The translations under genes and the position numbers were made by a program. Positions 13,376 to 24,063 of a DNA stretch of 64,000 bases are shown here, piece by piece. Origin of the DNA: Blasia pusilla (Eukaryota > Marchantiophyta > Marchantiopsida > Blasiales); NCBI GenBank assembly GCA_050084515.1, contig CM114273.1:2418001-2482000 (forward strand), read 5' to 3'. A model generated the notes under the pieces. The model saw nothing but the letters and a program-made list of their open reading frames with translations, had not been told where the DNA came from and searched no databases. Position 1 is the first letter of the stretch; every line of letters begins with the position of its first letter.

Positions 13376-14040
13376 TTAATGTGAGTTCGAATCCGACTCC
13401 CACCAAAAAAGGAGATAAAACGGGTGAGAAATTAATAAATTGGAATAATAATGATAAATAACCAACATTTTACAATTTGTGCCTTAATTTATATTTGATG
13501 AAAAGGGAAAATAATTTTTAATGGAGAAGTACTAGATTTTGTTTAAATTTTATGGAAGAGTAACTTTAGGGATTGGGATATCATTTAAATTTGAAAGGAG
13601 GAATGAAACTAACTAGAAGAGTGAACTGTTACTCTTCCAAGATTTTAGAAAATGTAAATTATATTTAAATTTTGGAATAAATATTATGATTGTTTTTAAA
13701 AATAATCTTGTTAATTCACATGTGATATTTTGGGAAAGGAAAATATTAAAGAAAAATAATTCATTAATTCAAATGAGCTAAAAATTTAGTTAATGAATGT
13801 TATTTTGGTGGGAAGAGTGAAAGGGGAAGAACAGTTATTGTTCAAACTTTTATGGAGGAATGAAATTATTTAGAGGAGATGGGCATTATTTAAAGGTGAA
13901 ATTTTCTTACTCTTTTAAGATTTAAAAAGTGGAAATTATACTTCAATTTTGAAATTAAATTAAATTTAAAATTCTAAGTATAATTAAAAAAATAGTGATT
14001 GACACTTGGATTTTTAGGCCTTTCAATTGAGGAAGCTATG
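13376..14040. other. AT-rich non-coding stretch
   Basis: No ORF of note. Just after the tandem array (13385-13407) lies a tRNA-like B-box word, gttcgaatccgactccca, followed by an A run. No A box or tRNA fold is visible upstream. The stretch may be the body of the Helitron-like element ending at 14071. Confidence 0.4.
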
Positions 14041-14071
14041 TCATGCGTGTATCACACGGGCAACATACTAG
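14041..14071 (+). mobile_element. Helitron-like 3' terminus
   Basis: The hairpin cgtgt-atc-acacg (14046-14058) is followed by a terminal CTAG at 14068-14071 and a flanking T. It has the same architecture and loop as the ends at 12242 and 15521. A 5' end within the 220-bp array (words of the form a|tctatctatcta) is plausible but unproven. Confidence 0.6.
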
Positions 14072-14995
14072 TAACTCTAATTCCCGACTAACTATAGTGT
14101 GATAAATTACTTGAACAAATTCATTTGGATATTTCAGACTTGATATTTTGGGGACTAATCATGAAATGTGACCTTAAATTTTTGTGGATGAATATTTCTG
14201 ACACCTAAATAGATTATAAAAAATACTCGTTTGATTTTTTTTTATGAGTCCAACAAGTAGAAACTTGTGAAATGTGAAGCCTTTTGCCAATTGTAAAAAA
14301 ATTTGAAGCTTAACATATTATTTGCTAACACAAATAACAATATGATAAGGCAGAGTTTTTGCTACAACATTGTGCCTACATAGCTTATAGTTTTAAATGA
14401 GGGGAGGGAAAAGGATAGTGGAGGAGTAACATCTTGTAGAGCTAAGCATTTTTTCAGATGTGGGGGTTTTTTCCCAACTACTTGAGTCCAAAATGCGCAA
14501 ATAATGGGACTCCTAATGTTTGGAGAAGTTGAATATGAAGAGCAAAAGGAGGAGCTAGCTTCCATAAGCTTGAATGGTGAGAATATATACAAAGAGAATG
14601 AGATAGCCTCAACCCTCTCTTTATATATAAAGGTAAATACAACACATATTTTCCTAAGAATATATGCGAAAGATTTATTATCTTATCCAAAATGGTAACA
14701 TATCCACACAATTTAACTAAACTTACATTTATCACTTTTCAATCTATCATTAAAAATATCAATAGATTAAAACACAAGAGTTATCCTGATTTTGGACATA
14801 TGTAAAAATCATCCTATAACACTTTACACTCAAAGAATCTATAGAAATCAAAGTTTCTTTATAAATTCCTATTTGTCAATGTGAGCCAATTGTTCATTTG
14901 TGCTCATATATGTAGGCTATACTTCACTTACTATGATTTTTTCTCTCAAAAAATATGTCATCTATATTATATTTCCCTTGCATCGCATGAGCACC
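14072..14995. other. AT-rich stretch without a supportable gene
   Basis: Only short ORFs with no recognisable family. Near 14970-14990 there is a degraded copy of the Helitron-type terminal hairpin (ttgcatcgcatgagc), suggesting an earlier element just upstream of the array at 14996. Confidence 0.4.
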
Positions 14996-15521
14996 TTATC
15001 TATATGATTATGGGAGAGTGCCTTCTTGATTTGCAAACACCTCTCAGCTTGATACGTGGCAACTGGGCAGCAAGAAAATATTTCACATGCTACAAGCAAC
15101 AAGAAAATTATTTTAATTTATGTAGAACATCATTAATTTCTTCCCTTCGCAGGCTATACAACAGTACTTCATTTTTATTTCCCTTGCACCTCACCGACAC
15201 CTCATCTATATTATTAAAGCAAAGTTTGCAAACACCTCTCTGCTTGACATGTGGTAACTGGGTAGCGAGAAAATGTTTCACATGCTACGGGCAGCAAGAA
15301 AAAAAATAGAATTTATGCGCAATAACACTTTCTTAATTCGCAAACATCTCTCTGCTTGACATGTGGTAACTGGGTAGCAAGAAAATGTTTCACATGCTAC
15401 GGGCAACAAGAAAAAAATTAGAATTTATGCGCAACATCATTAATCTCTTCCCTTTACGGACTATACACTAGCTCTTCAAACGCTTTTTTATTTCCCGTGC
15501 ATCGTACGGACACATCACTAG
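14996..15521 (+). mobile_element. Array of short Helitron-like units
   Basis: Three related units follow one another, starting at about 14996, 15207 and 15345. Shared words include gcaaacacctctc, cttgacatgtggtaactgggtagc and tttcacatgctacgggc. The first two start like Helitron 5' ends (a|tctatatnatta). The last ends in the hairpin ccgtgc-atc-gtacgg (15495-15509) and CTAG at 15518-15521, followed by T. The middle unit is shorter and lacks its 3' end. The unit is too small to encode a helicase, so this is a non-autonomous family. Confidence 0.6.
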
Positions 15522-15783
15522 TGATTATAAGGAGCTTGAGGTAGGAAAGATTACATCAAGGCTTAGAAAGGTCTTTTGTAGTCCTCATTTTAAGAGGTCA
15601 TTTTGATTTGTGTGTATAGTTCACCCTTCTTTTATGTATCGAATGTATCATGTACATACACATCATTGTCACTAATTAAAAACACACAACATATTAGACT
15701 AACTCATTCAACCATACAATCCAAACATATAGATAATCACCCCTAAAATATCTCTAACAAAATATAAGTTTGTCTCACAAGCA

Positions 15784-15890
<107 letters not shown>

Positions 15891-15959
15891 AACCAACCCA
15901 TTCTGATGGTAAGAAGATAAGGTTACTAATAAGGCAAGGACCACCATAGCTCTATTGCC

Positions 15960-16399
15960 TCATGTAAAGGAGATTCAACAAAGAGATCGTCGATATCGTT
16001 CTAATCTATCAACATCTCTTTGGATTTCCCATATTGAATCATGATCCAATCAAGGAATGCATTGGCTACTCCCTTACTTACTTGGTCTTCCAATGTAACA
16101 AACTTTGTCCACTTTGAGAAGTGTTCAACCATCACCAACACGTATCAATTATGCCGCTCTACCAATGGTAAAGGCCTTACAAAATCCAAGCTTCCTTGAT
16201 AGCATGAACCTATGGCAACTATGAAGTTGGAGCATGGTATGATAATGTGACAATAAGTTATTGTACGTTTTTCTAAATGTCTTCCCACTAATATTGGAAC
16301 TAGAGCAACTTGTGTATCCACTTTATTCCAAAATGCTCCAACATCTTGTGGGCATTCTCCACTAACTATGATCTCTAAAAAGTACGAGGAACCACTCAC
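15960..16399 (-). pseudogene. Decayed Ty3/gypsy integrase fragment
   Basis: On the minus strand this reads GSCYQGSLDFVRPLPLVERHN, stop, then YVLVMVEHFSKWTKFVTLED, followed by an AFLDWIMIQYGKSKEMLID-like stretch. These are the integrase core blocks around the first catalytic Asp and the start of the second. Identity to the integrases of the two larger elements is only moderate, so this is another, older family. Gypsy element 1 inserted immediately to its right at 16689. Confidence 0.7.
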
Positions 16400-16689
16400 A
16401 CTCTACCATCCTCCCAAACCCATAAAATAATTTTTTCTCCCAATTGATTTTTCTTGCTCGATGTAGAATATAATCTTGCTCTCTACCACCCATTGTACTC
16501 ATTATGTTGCTAGTGGATAGGTATTCCAAGACTATGCCATTTTCATGGATATCTTAGCCAACTATCATCTTTTCATTAGCCTTTGGATATGGAGACTTTG
16601 ACTCTAACCTCGTCCTTGAAGTCAATGCCGTATAACTCTCCATTCCCAACATCAATCATTATCCCCTTGGTCCACATCATTAACTCAAC

Positions 16690-17277
16690 TGTCACATCTG
16701 AGTAGCCGATAGGTCGAGATCTATCGTGGATAGGGCGTAGGAGCCAACGGACTATCTTGAGTGTAACTTTGTCCCACGGATATGTATGGGCACGATAGCT
16801 GTCACATCTGAGTAACCGATAGGCCAAGATCTATCGTGGATAGGGCGTAGGAGCCAGCGGACTATCTTGAGTGTAACTTTGTCCCACAGTGTGGGATGAG
16901 GTTGAAGATAGGTCTGTTGTGTCAGGAACTTCGTTTATGATAACTTTCCTCTTGACGTCTTTCACAACCGGGTGACTTGTTGACCAGGTCACCCGCCCCT
17001 GGTAAACTATGCCCGTAGGTTACCAAGAGGATAGCTATTTTTAGGGAAGAGCCTTTTGGTTCTTCCCAACCCTATATAAGAGAGGAAGATGACTTTCCCA
17101 AGCCATCTTTCTCATGTTGGGCCGTTGGAGCACCTCTCTTGTATGTGTGTGAGATAGGATTAGGGTGCTAGCGTCCGAATTCCTTGAAAGCGCGGGGGGG
17201 ACGAGGCACGATATATCGATGTAGATTGAGGAGTGGAGTTTAGGCCGGGTGTGTCATTTTTACTACTCTTTATTTTT
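16690..17277 (+). repeat. Element 1 left LTR region: deleted LTR copy followed by LTR block B
   Basis: 16690-16776 equals the first ~87 bases of the LTR. It is fused to the last ~20 bases of the LTR (16777-16797), so the middle of this copy has been deleted. At 16800 the LTR starts again (TGTCACATC) and runs to 17277, where it leaves the 3' LTR sequence. A TATA-like cctatataag lies at 17071-17080. The last 138 bp of the 3' LTR (block A) are absent after 17277; the leader follows instead. Confidence 0.8.
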
Positions 17278-17488
17278 ACATGAGAAAGATGTCGGGGGAC
17301 TGGTGGGAATTCATTGCTTGCAGGTAGGCAAGCGAGTTGCCACGGTGGGGAGCCACTGGAGACGTTGGTTGGCATTTTGTTGGTCATTTTTGTGTTCTAA
17401 AGACCTTGCGCGGAAGCGCTGTCCGTTTTCTCAAGTTTTTGATGGTGCACAACGATTGGGGATAGTGGCAGAGTGTAGTACAAAGTGG

Positions 17489-18150
17489 GGCAGCGAGTGT
17501 GGCGTCGACAGGTGAGCGGTGCATGGTGGGAACGTTGGTATTCGAGAGGGGGAGAGCAACTTTAGGGCTTGCAGCCATCGGGGGGCTATCAAGTAAAGGC
17601 GGCTAGAGTTAGGTAATAGCTCACTAGAGTTGGATGGAACCAGGGCGCGGACGCGGACGGAGCCAGGAGGCGGACAGAGCTAGGGCGCGGAGGCGTTTAC
17701 AGGGCCGCGGACCCCCTTTCCCCCCCACGTAAACCCTAAACCCCCCCTCCCCACGTAGTTTAGGGCGGCCTCACGGGGCCGTGGGCCCCAGATTTAGGCC
17801 CCCCCCCCCTTCCTACCACAGTTTGGGAGGCCCGCATAGGGCCACGGGCCCCACATTTAGGCCCCCCCCTCTTCCTCCTGTAGTTTGGGGAGGCCGACAT
17901 AGGGCCGCAGACCCCCTTCCCCCCTTTCCCCGCAATTTAGGGCGGCCTCATAAGGCTCGGGCCCGATTTAGGCCCCCCCCCTAAACGAGTGTGGCGTCGA
18001 CGGGTGAGCGGCGCATGGTGGGAACGTTGGTATTTGAGAGGGGGAGAGCAACTTTAGGCCTTGCAGCCATCGGGGGGCTGTCAAGTAAAGACGGCGAGAG
18101 TTAGGTAATAGCTCACTAGAGTTGGACGGAACTAGGGCGAGGGCGCGGAC
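17489..18150 (+). repeat. Duplicated leader module with GC-rich minisatellite between
   Basis: A module of about 165 bp (from gagtgtggcgtcgac to ggacggaactagggc-type words) occurs at 17489-17655 and again at 17986-18150. Between and after the copies lie imperfect units rich in C runs and the words gggccgtgggcccc, gtttggggagg and atttaggcc. Element 2 has only a short version of this leader, so the expansion is specific to element 1. Confidence 0.75.
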
Positions 18151-18846
18151 ACGGACGGAGCTACGGCACGGAGGTATTTATAGGGCCATGGACCCCCTTC
18201 CCCCCGCAGTTTAGGGCCGTGGGCCCCGCATTTAGGCCTACCCCTCTTCCTCCCGCAGTTTGGGGAGGCCCGCATAGGGCCGCAGACCCCCTTCCCCCCG
18301 CCCCCTTGCTTGAACTTAGGGCCCTCCAAGGCCATTATGGCCCATAGGGACGCGGGCCAAGCCTTGGCCCCTTTGTTTTCCCCCCTAACGTAGTTGCAAG
18401 CGTCGTGGTTGGTGCCTCCTCGGCATGGTGGAGTGCGGACGCGTTGTTGGGGCCAACGCGGATGTAGTAAGGGTCAGGATGGACATGGTTGGTAGGACAG
18501 GCGTGGTTGGGGCACGAGCCAACATGGTAGGCCGGGTGGATGCGGTAGAAGCGCGGGTGATGTGATAGACAAGCATGGTTGCGTTTGGACGGGGTTGAGT
18601 TGAGGTTGCGAGGCGCGTTGGGGGGTCGGCAGAGAAATTTTTCAGTACGTGATATTTTTGAGGCGTGGCTGGGGTTTGTGAGGATTTTGATGGAGGCATA
18701 CACACACATGTTGATAGGAGGTTTGACGTGTTGGTTGAGGAGAGTGTCGTATTTTGGAGGTTGTCATATCACGTGGAGGAGTGGATGTTGACGGTGTAGT
18801 AGGTTGGTGGGTGTGATGAGACAGAGGCAGTATCACTTGGCACGAG

Positions 18847-19557
18847 ATGGACGACATGGGCCATTGGGGCATGCGTCGTTTCTCGGGTGCGGTGGGCACC
18901 ATCGACTTAGATGATTTAATCTAGGAGTTTGACATGTGGTGCGACTTCCAAGAGATACGGATCCTGACACGGTTCAGCCCTTTCATGGCATGGAAGGGGT
19001 TGTTCTAGCACTTGGAGGGTCCTCCGATGGATGACTAAATGGAGTTTCGATCACTATATTCAATAGAGATCGATGCCTGCAGGATGTATTGGGCTCCATG
19101 GTATGTGTCCACTTATGATCACGAGACATATGATGGGATCGTGAGAGAAAAGAGACCCACACCATCAGCCCGGAGACTAGATGGAGAGGAGGGGAGTGAG
19201 ACAGACGATGTGGTAGAGACTTTTGGTGGAAGAGGGCCACCCAGCTTCAGTCCCACAGTGGAGTTCTTCCGACATTTGGGGAAGAGCTACCAGGGCGTAC
19301 GCCCCAACAAGTTGAAGAGTCTACAAGATATTCAGCAACGATCGGGTGAGAGTTTGAGAGAGGCATTCACGCGCATGAGGAGGCAGATCATTGCTACGTA
19401 TGGAGTAATTGAGGCGCAATCAATCCAATATTGGTACGCAGTTCTGGACCCAGAACTACGGAGGAGAGTGAGAGATGCGGTGCTGATTCACACAGCAAAG
19501 CCCACATTTAAGATGGTCTTTGAGTTGTCTGAGCATATTGAGCTGAACATGAGGTGG
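18847..19557 (+). pseudogene. gypsy gag, element 1, truncated
   Basis: Capsid-type gag aligned throughout with element 2 (MDDMG start, FMAWKGLF, MEFRSLYS, GRGPPSFSP, LREAFTRMRRQIIATYG, ELRRRVRDAV). There are in-frame stops near 18925, 19008 and 19036. The frame ends at ELNMRW, where a deletion joins it out of frame to the tail of the methyltransferase. The zinc-knuckle region seen in element 2 is missing. Confidence 0.85.
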
Positions 19558-20111
19558 TGACGCGGGATGGTAGACCCCCGTTGGCGATGGCCACTAGGGT
19601 AGGGGAGTTGAGGGCAGCCTTACCTACGTTGGTGAGCTTCCCAGCATCCCATGCCTTTTGTCAAGGAGGGCCAGACATGATGTGGGATGAGGTGATCCAA
19701 GAATTGGAGGAGCCTATAGTAGATGAGCGCGAGTGCGCCATGGGGTTTGCTACGGGTACTATAGCGGTGCCCGGTATGACTGAGACATGCCGAAGACAAG
19801 TGTTGGGGCAAGCGATGGACCTCAATTGTCTCATATGGATAGTGAGCCTAGGTATGGCTGAGCAAAGACGGATGCGAGTGTCATCCATGCCGTCACGTCC
19901 ACGAGTTGGACTATTGCCTATAGGGTTTGTACAGGCATTGGCTAGGGGCGAGACAAGGAGAGAGAGGCACTCATGGACTTCCTGGGACGTCGTTCGAGCG
20001 GAGAATGTGAAGGCGGCCAGAGTAGCACAAGTTCATTTTTTCAATGTGGAGCATGGTGTAAGAGGTCAGAGTGGAGTGGTTGTTGCTGAGGTGGCTAGGG
20101 TTGCTACATAG
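19556..20111 (+). pseudogene. C-terminal remnant of retrotransposon-borne C5 DNA methyltransferase
   Basis: The frame 19554-20111 begins VTRDGRPPLAMATRVGELRA and continues through LVSFPASHAFCQGG and ATGTIAVPGMTETCRRQVLG to QAMDLNCLIWIVSLG. It aligns base for base with 56579-57135 of element 2, where it follows the methyltransferase catalytic motifs. The RQVLGQAMDLN block matches motif X of Dnmt3-type enzymes. Motifs I to VIII are deleted, so no activity is possible. The segment after about 19900 (SSMPSRPRV onward) is a linker of unknown role. Confidence 0.75.
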
Positions 20112-20264
20112 CAACCAAAGCCGGAGGTTGCATCCTCTCCGAGTGAGGTCACGATGGAGACTTGGGAGCCTGTGATAGATCTCAAGTTGATAAGAGGAGA
20201 GCGACAGCGAGCTCATAGGTTTCTAAGAGGGCATGTCAGTTGTTTTGCCTTCAGTATGAGAGAC

Positions 20265-21604
20265 TAAGGTACGCTAAAGGGTCCCATGACACGGATTGAC
20301 TTGGCTTGTGATACGTTGATCTTTCGTTGATCCTACAGGTATTCTGATATTGAGCGAGACTTGATTCATAGCAGGAGTCAGGACTTGTTGGAGGGAGGAC
20401 TTGTGGAGTTATCACATGGAGAGTATGCATCTGCCATAATCATGCCGGCGAAGAATGATATGTATGGAAATTGGACAAATAGACGGATGTGTGGAGATTA
20501 CCATCCTATCAACCGACAGACGAGGTCAGATGGATACACCATGCCTACTCCTGAAGAGATATTTGATGCGGTAGGGCATGCAAAGATCTTCAGTACTTTA
20601 GATCTTTGTGTTGGCTATCATCAGCTTCCTATCAGGTTGGAGGACAGGGAGAAGACAACATCCAGGGGGATAGATCGGTTCGGGAGAGATTGCTTGTATG
20701 AATGGCGGTTCTTACCATTTGGGTTGAAGAACGCGCCTACAGAGTTTCACAGAGTGATGAATAGGATTATGGATTGCTTGGATTTTGTACGATGTTACAT
20801 AGATAATATTCTTATCTTCAGCTCCACGGTTGAGGAGCATGAGCGACACCTGGAGGAGATGTTTTGGCGATTGCAGTTACATGGATTGAAATTACATCCA
20901 AGAAAGTGCAGATTCTTTCAGGAGCAAATTGAGTACTTGGGACACACCATATACCCGAGTGGATTAGGCATTCAGTAGACAAAGGTGGAGGCTATTACGA
21001 AAATTCCACGCCCTACCGATGTGAGACGAGTCTGAGCGTTTCTTAGACTGGCAAACTTCTATCGACGGTATGTCAAGGGTTTTAGTGCGATCGCAAAGTC
21101 TTTGACCTTGTTGACGAGACTTGATCAGGTTTGGTTGTGGGGAGATGATCAGAAGCGAGCATTTCAAGAGCTCAAGGGCAGCTTGACGTCCTCATCCATT
21201 TTATAGAGACCGGTTAGGGGTTGCCCATTCCAATTACATACGGATTGGAGCATGTTGGGTCTAGCATGAGTGCTTACTCAGAGAGATGACGAAGAGAGGG
21301 AGTTCGTTGTGGCTTACGTGAGCCAATCAAACAACATTGCAGAGGCGAAGTACAGCTCTTACAAGGGAGAGTGCTTGGCTGCAGTGTGGGTCGTGGCACA
21401 TTTCAGGTGCTATTTATTCGGCAATCCTTCCACACTTATCACTGATCATGAGCGGTTGAGATGGTCGATGGAGTCCGACAAGCTTAAGGGAAATCTTGCC
21501 ACGTGGGCTCTATTACTACAGGAGTATGAGTTTGAGGTGGTTCATAGGCCAGGTCGGCTGAACCAGGATGCGTATGGGTTGAGTTGTTACCCATATCCAA
21601 GTTA
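20265..21604 (+). pseudogene. gypsy reverse transcriptase and RNase H, element 1
   Basis: RT blocks in order: GNWTNRRMCGDYHPINRQT, FSTLDLCVGYHQLPI, WRFLPFGLKNAPTEF, CYIDNILIFSSTVEEH, RKCRFFQEQIEYLGH, then a connection domain with LANFYRRYVKGFS. RNase H follows with LHTDWSMLGLA, AEAKYSSYKGECLAAVW and ITDHERLRW. Stops occur at 20976-20978, near 21033, near 21204 and near 21267. The RT active site reads YIDN rather than YIDD (second Asp codon is AAT at 20805-20807), which would inactivate polymerisation even without the stops. Confidence 0.9.
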
Positions 21605-21803
21605 GAGAGACAACATAGGAGCTCGATGGCACGGAGAGAGTGATGAGGAGATGGTGCCCGAGTGGCATGCATCTGCCTATCTTTTTTGGTTGATTATGGT
21701 AGGTCAGTCGCATGTGATGACTCTAGTGGTGGGGTTGGATGATGGGTCTTAGGATCCGAAGGTCAGTGAGGAGGCAACAGGTGGTCGTGATATCCATGAC
21801 GAC

Positions 21804-22848
21804 GTGGAGGTTGTGGAGTTCTTGCACACTGGCGTCATGGCGAGCAGACTGAGTGCTAGGGAGCAAGATCGAATCCTACAGGGAGCCAGGAGGTTCAGGT
21901 GGGAGGGAACTCATATTTTGCCGGTATGGGGAGATGGTAGGATACGAGTGGTACCCTTCCCAACGAGCACGTGTAGTGCGACATGCCCATGAGGAGTTGG
22001 GGCATTTTGGAGTAAAGCGTACTTACAGTTTACTCTAGGTTCAATATTGGTGGCGCGGCATGCATACTAGGATACAACAGTTTGTGGCCACATGTATGGT
22101 ATGTGACAGAGTGCGAGCATCCTTCAATGCTCCCACTCCGCAGTTACATCCTTTGCCGATTATGGGTTTAGGTTATCGGTGGATTTTAGACCTTGCGGGA
22201 CCTTTGCCATTGACGGGGCGTCATCACAGATATGTAATGGTCATGGTGAAGCATTTCTCCAAGTGGATAGAGTTGGTGGCACTACTAGACAAGGCGAGCG
22301 AGGGAACAACTTATGCGTTTCTAGATCGTGTGCTTAGTCATTTTGGTGCACCGTCGGAGGTGTTGACTGACCAGGGTACCGAGTTCAGGGGAGAGTTTCA
22401 GGCCTTGTGTGATGAGACGCTGATAGATCACTGCACCACGTCTAGAGATCATCCTGAGGCGGATGGGTTGGCGGAGAGAGTAGTACAGACGGTGAAGAGA
22501 GGATTGCCCAAGTATGGCTTGCAACGAGGACAGTTGAGGGAGTGGGACCTACAGCTGCCATGGTTGGCTATGGTTTATCGCTTTAGTCGGCAAGCATTCT
22601 TGGCGTCATTTTCACCGTACTTTTTGCTCTTTGGGAGAGAGCCAGATTTACCTGCAGCTATTCGATATGACATGGCGGAGGTGTTAGATCTTGATGATCC
22701 AGATGTATGGATACAAGCGTGTTTACACAAGGCGGAGATTTTTCGTAGAGTTATGTCTATGGCCTTTGAGAACTTAGTTATTGCTCAGCATAGAGATACA
22801 TTGAGGTACGCGATATTCATGGAGGAGGTTATCGTCCAGGGATTATGA
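21804..22848 (+). pseudogene. gypsy integrase, element 1
   Basis: The HHCC zinc-binding part (HAHEELGHFGVKRTY, then CMVCDRVR) is shifted one frame by a short deletion near 21957 relative to element 2, and is followed by a stop at about 22036. The catalytic core has ILDLAGPLPLTGRHHRYVMV, EVLTDQGTEFRGEFQ and DHPEADGLAERVVQTVKRGL, so D, D and E are present. The frame is lost again near 22830, before the C-terminal domain. Confidence 0.9.
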
Positions 22849-22855
22849 GGTTTCA

Positions 22856-23200
22856 TTGTGGAGATTACGTGTATTTACAGTAGGCGGCACCCACGACCTG
22901 GATGTCACTATAGGGCGCACAATCCTACGTTTGTGGGAGGTATTACCAACCAGAGTCCTTATATTGGAAGGACGGGATGGTATGATTTGGAAGGATCATG
23001 TGCGCAATTGTGCGCCATGTCATCTTTCGAACGTGGACGGAATAATGGATCCGAGCTTGGCAGTGGTACCTCTAGGCTTAAGGTGTATGTTGTGCGGATC
23101 TGCAAGGGGTGCAGCCACCATATTGGTATGTGATGGTTTTTCTCGAGGGTGGCATATGTCATGTCTAACCCGCCCCCCCCTCTTGATGTAGTTCCCAAGG
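22856..23200 (+). pseudogene. Integrase C-terminal tail and damaged PHD finger, element 1
   Basis: In shifting frames this region matches the tail of element 2. It retains LRCMLCGSARGAATILVCDG and RGWHMSCL of the PHD finger. A cysteine of the second pair is replaced by Phe (CDGF where element 2 has CDDC), and a frameshift follows the C-run near 23170, so the last CxxC pair is lost. Confidence 0.75.
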
Positions 23201-23445
23201 GATGATGGATGTGTCCAAGATATGTATAGGGTAGTAGGTCATGTCAAAGAGATGTGATATTTTCTATCTGGAGTTAGAGAGATCCTTCTGCCAACTATGG
23301 GGACGGTTGTGTGATCTCCATGTATATGTATGAGTTGATTTCTGTACATGTGTGGATCTACCCATGTGTGGGGAAGATCGGTGTTGTGTGGTGTAGATGT
23401 GACCAGCGATGTATGTTGTGTAGCGATATGTATGGGCACGACAGT

Positions 23446-24063
23446 TGTCACATCTGAGTAACCGATAGGCCAAGATCTATCGTGGATAGGGCGTAGGAGC
23501 CAGCGGACTATCTTGAGTGTAACTTTGTCCCACAGTGTGGGATGAGGTTGAAGATAGGTCCGTTATGTCAAGAACATCGTTTCTGATAACTTTCCTCTTG
23601 ACGTCTTTCACAGCCGGGTGACTTGTTGACCAGGTCACCCGCCCCTGGTAAACTATGCCCGTAGGTTACCAAGAGGATAGCTATTTTTAGGGGAATAGCC
23701 TTTTGGCTCTTCCCAACCCTATATAAGGGAGGAAGATGACTTTCCCAAGCCATCTTTCTCATGTTGAGCCGTTGGAGCACCTCTCTTGTATGTGTGTGAG
23801 ATAGGATTAGGGTACTAGCGTCCGGATTCCTTGATAGCGTAGGGTGGACGAGACACGATATGCCGATGTAGATTGAGGAGTGGAGTTTTAGGCTGGGTGT
23901 GCCATTTTTACTACTCTTTATTTTTGTTGTGTGATCTCCATGTATGTGTATGAGTTGATTTTTGTACATGTGTGGATCTACCCGTGTGTGGGGAAGATCG
24001 GTGTTGTGTGGTGTAGATGTGACTAGCGATGTATGCTGTGTAGCGATATGTATGTGCACGACA
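23446..24063 (+). repeat. Element 1 3' LTR (618 bp)
   Basis: Starts TGTCACATC and ends GCACGACA. It consists of block B (23446-23925), shared with the 5' LTR regions, and block A (23926-24063, 138 bp). A second copy of block A lies directly before the LTR at 23306-23443. A TATA-like ccctatataag is near 23718. The LTR holds several short inverted repeats, including gggtgac/gtcaccc and a hairpin on aagagcc/ggctctt. Confidence 0.85.

Larger units (their letters stand above)
16690..24063 (+). mobile_element. Ty3/gypsy retrotransposon, element 1 (methyltransferase/PHD family), defective
   Basis: The element runs from TGTCACATC at 16690 to ACA at 24063 and is flanked by the 4-bp direct duplication CAAC (16686-16689 and 24064-24067). 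Order: an internally deleted LTR copy (16690-16797), a second LTR-type block, a long GC-rich leader, gag, a methyltransferase remnant, RT/RNase H, integrase, a damaged PHD finger, and the 3' LTR. Compared with element 2 it lacks about 2.6 kb (gag zinc knuckles, protease and most of the methyltransferase). Several stops and frameshifts make it non-functional. It sits inside an older minus-strand retroelement remnant. Confidence 0.9.

Noticed and set aside
19539-19570. Idea that the element 1 deletion is a spliced intron of a retrotransposed transcript
   Set aside because: The junction is one base off any GT-AG removal relative to element 2, and it puts the two parts out of frame. A plain deletion is simpler.
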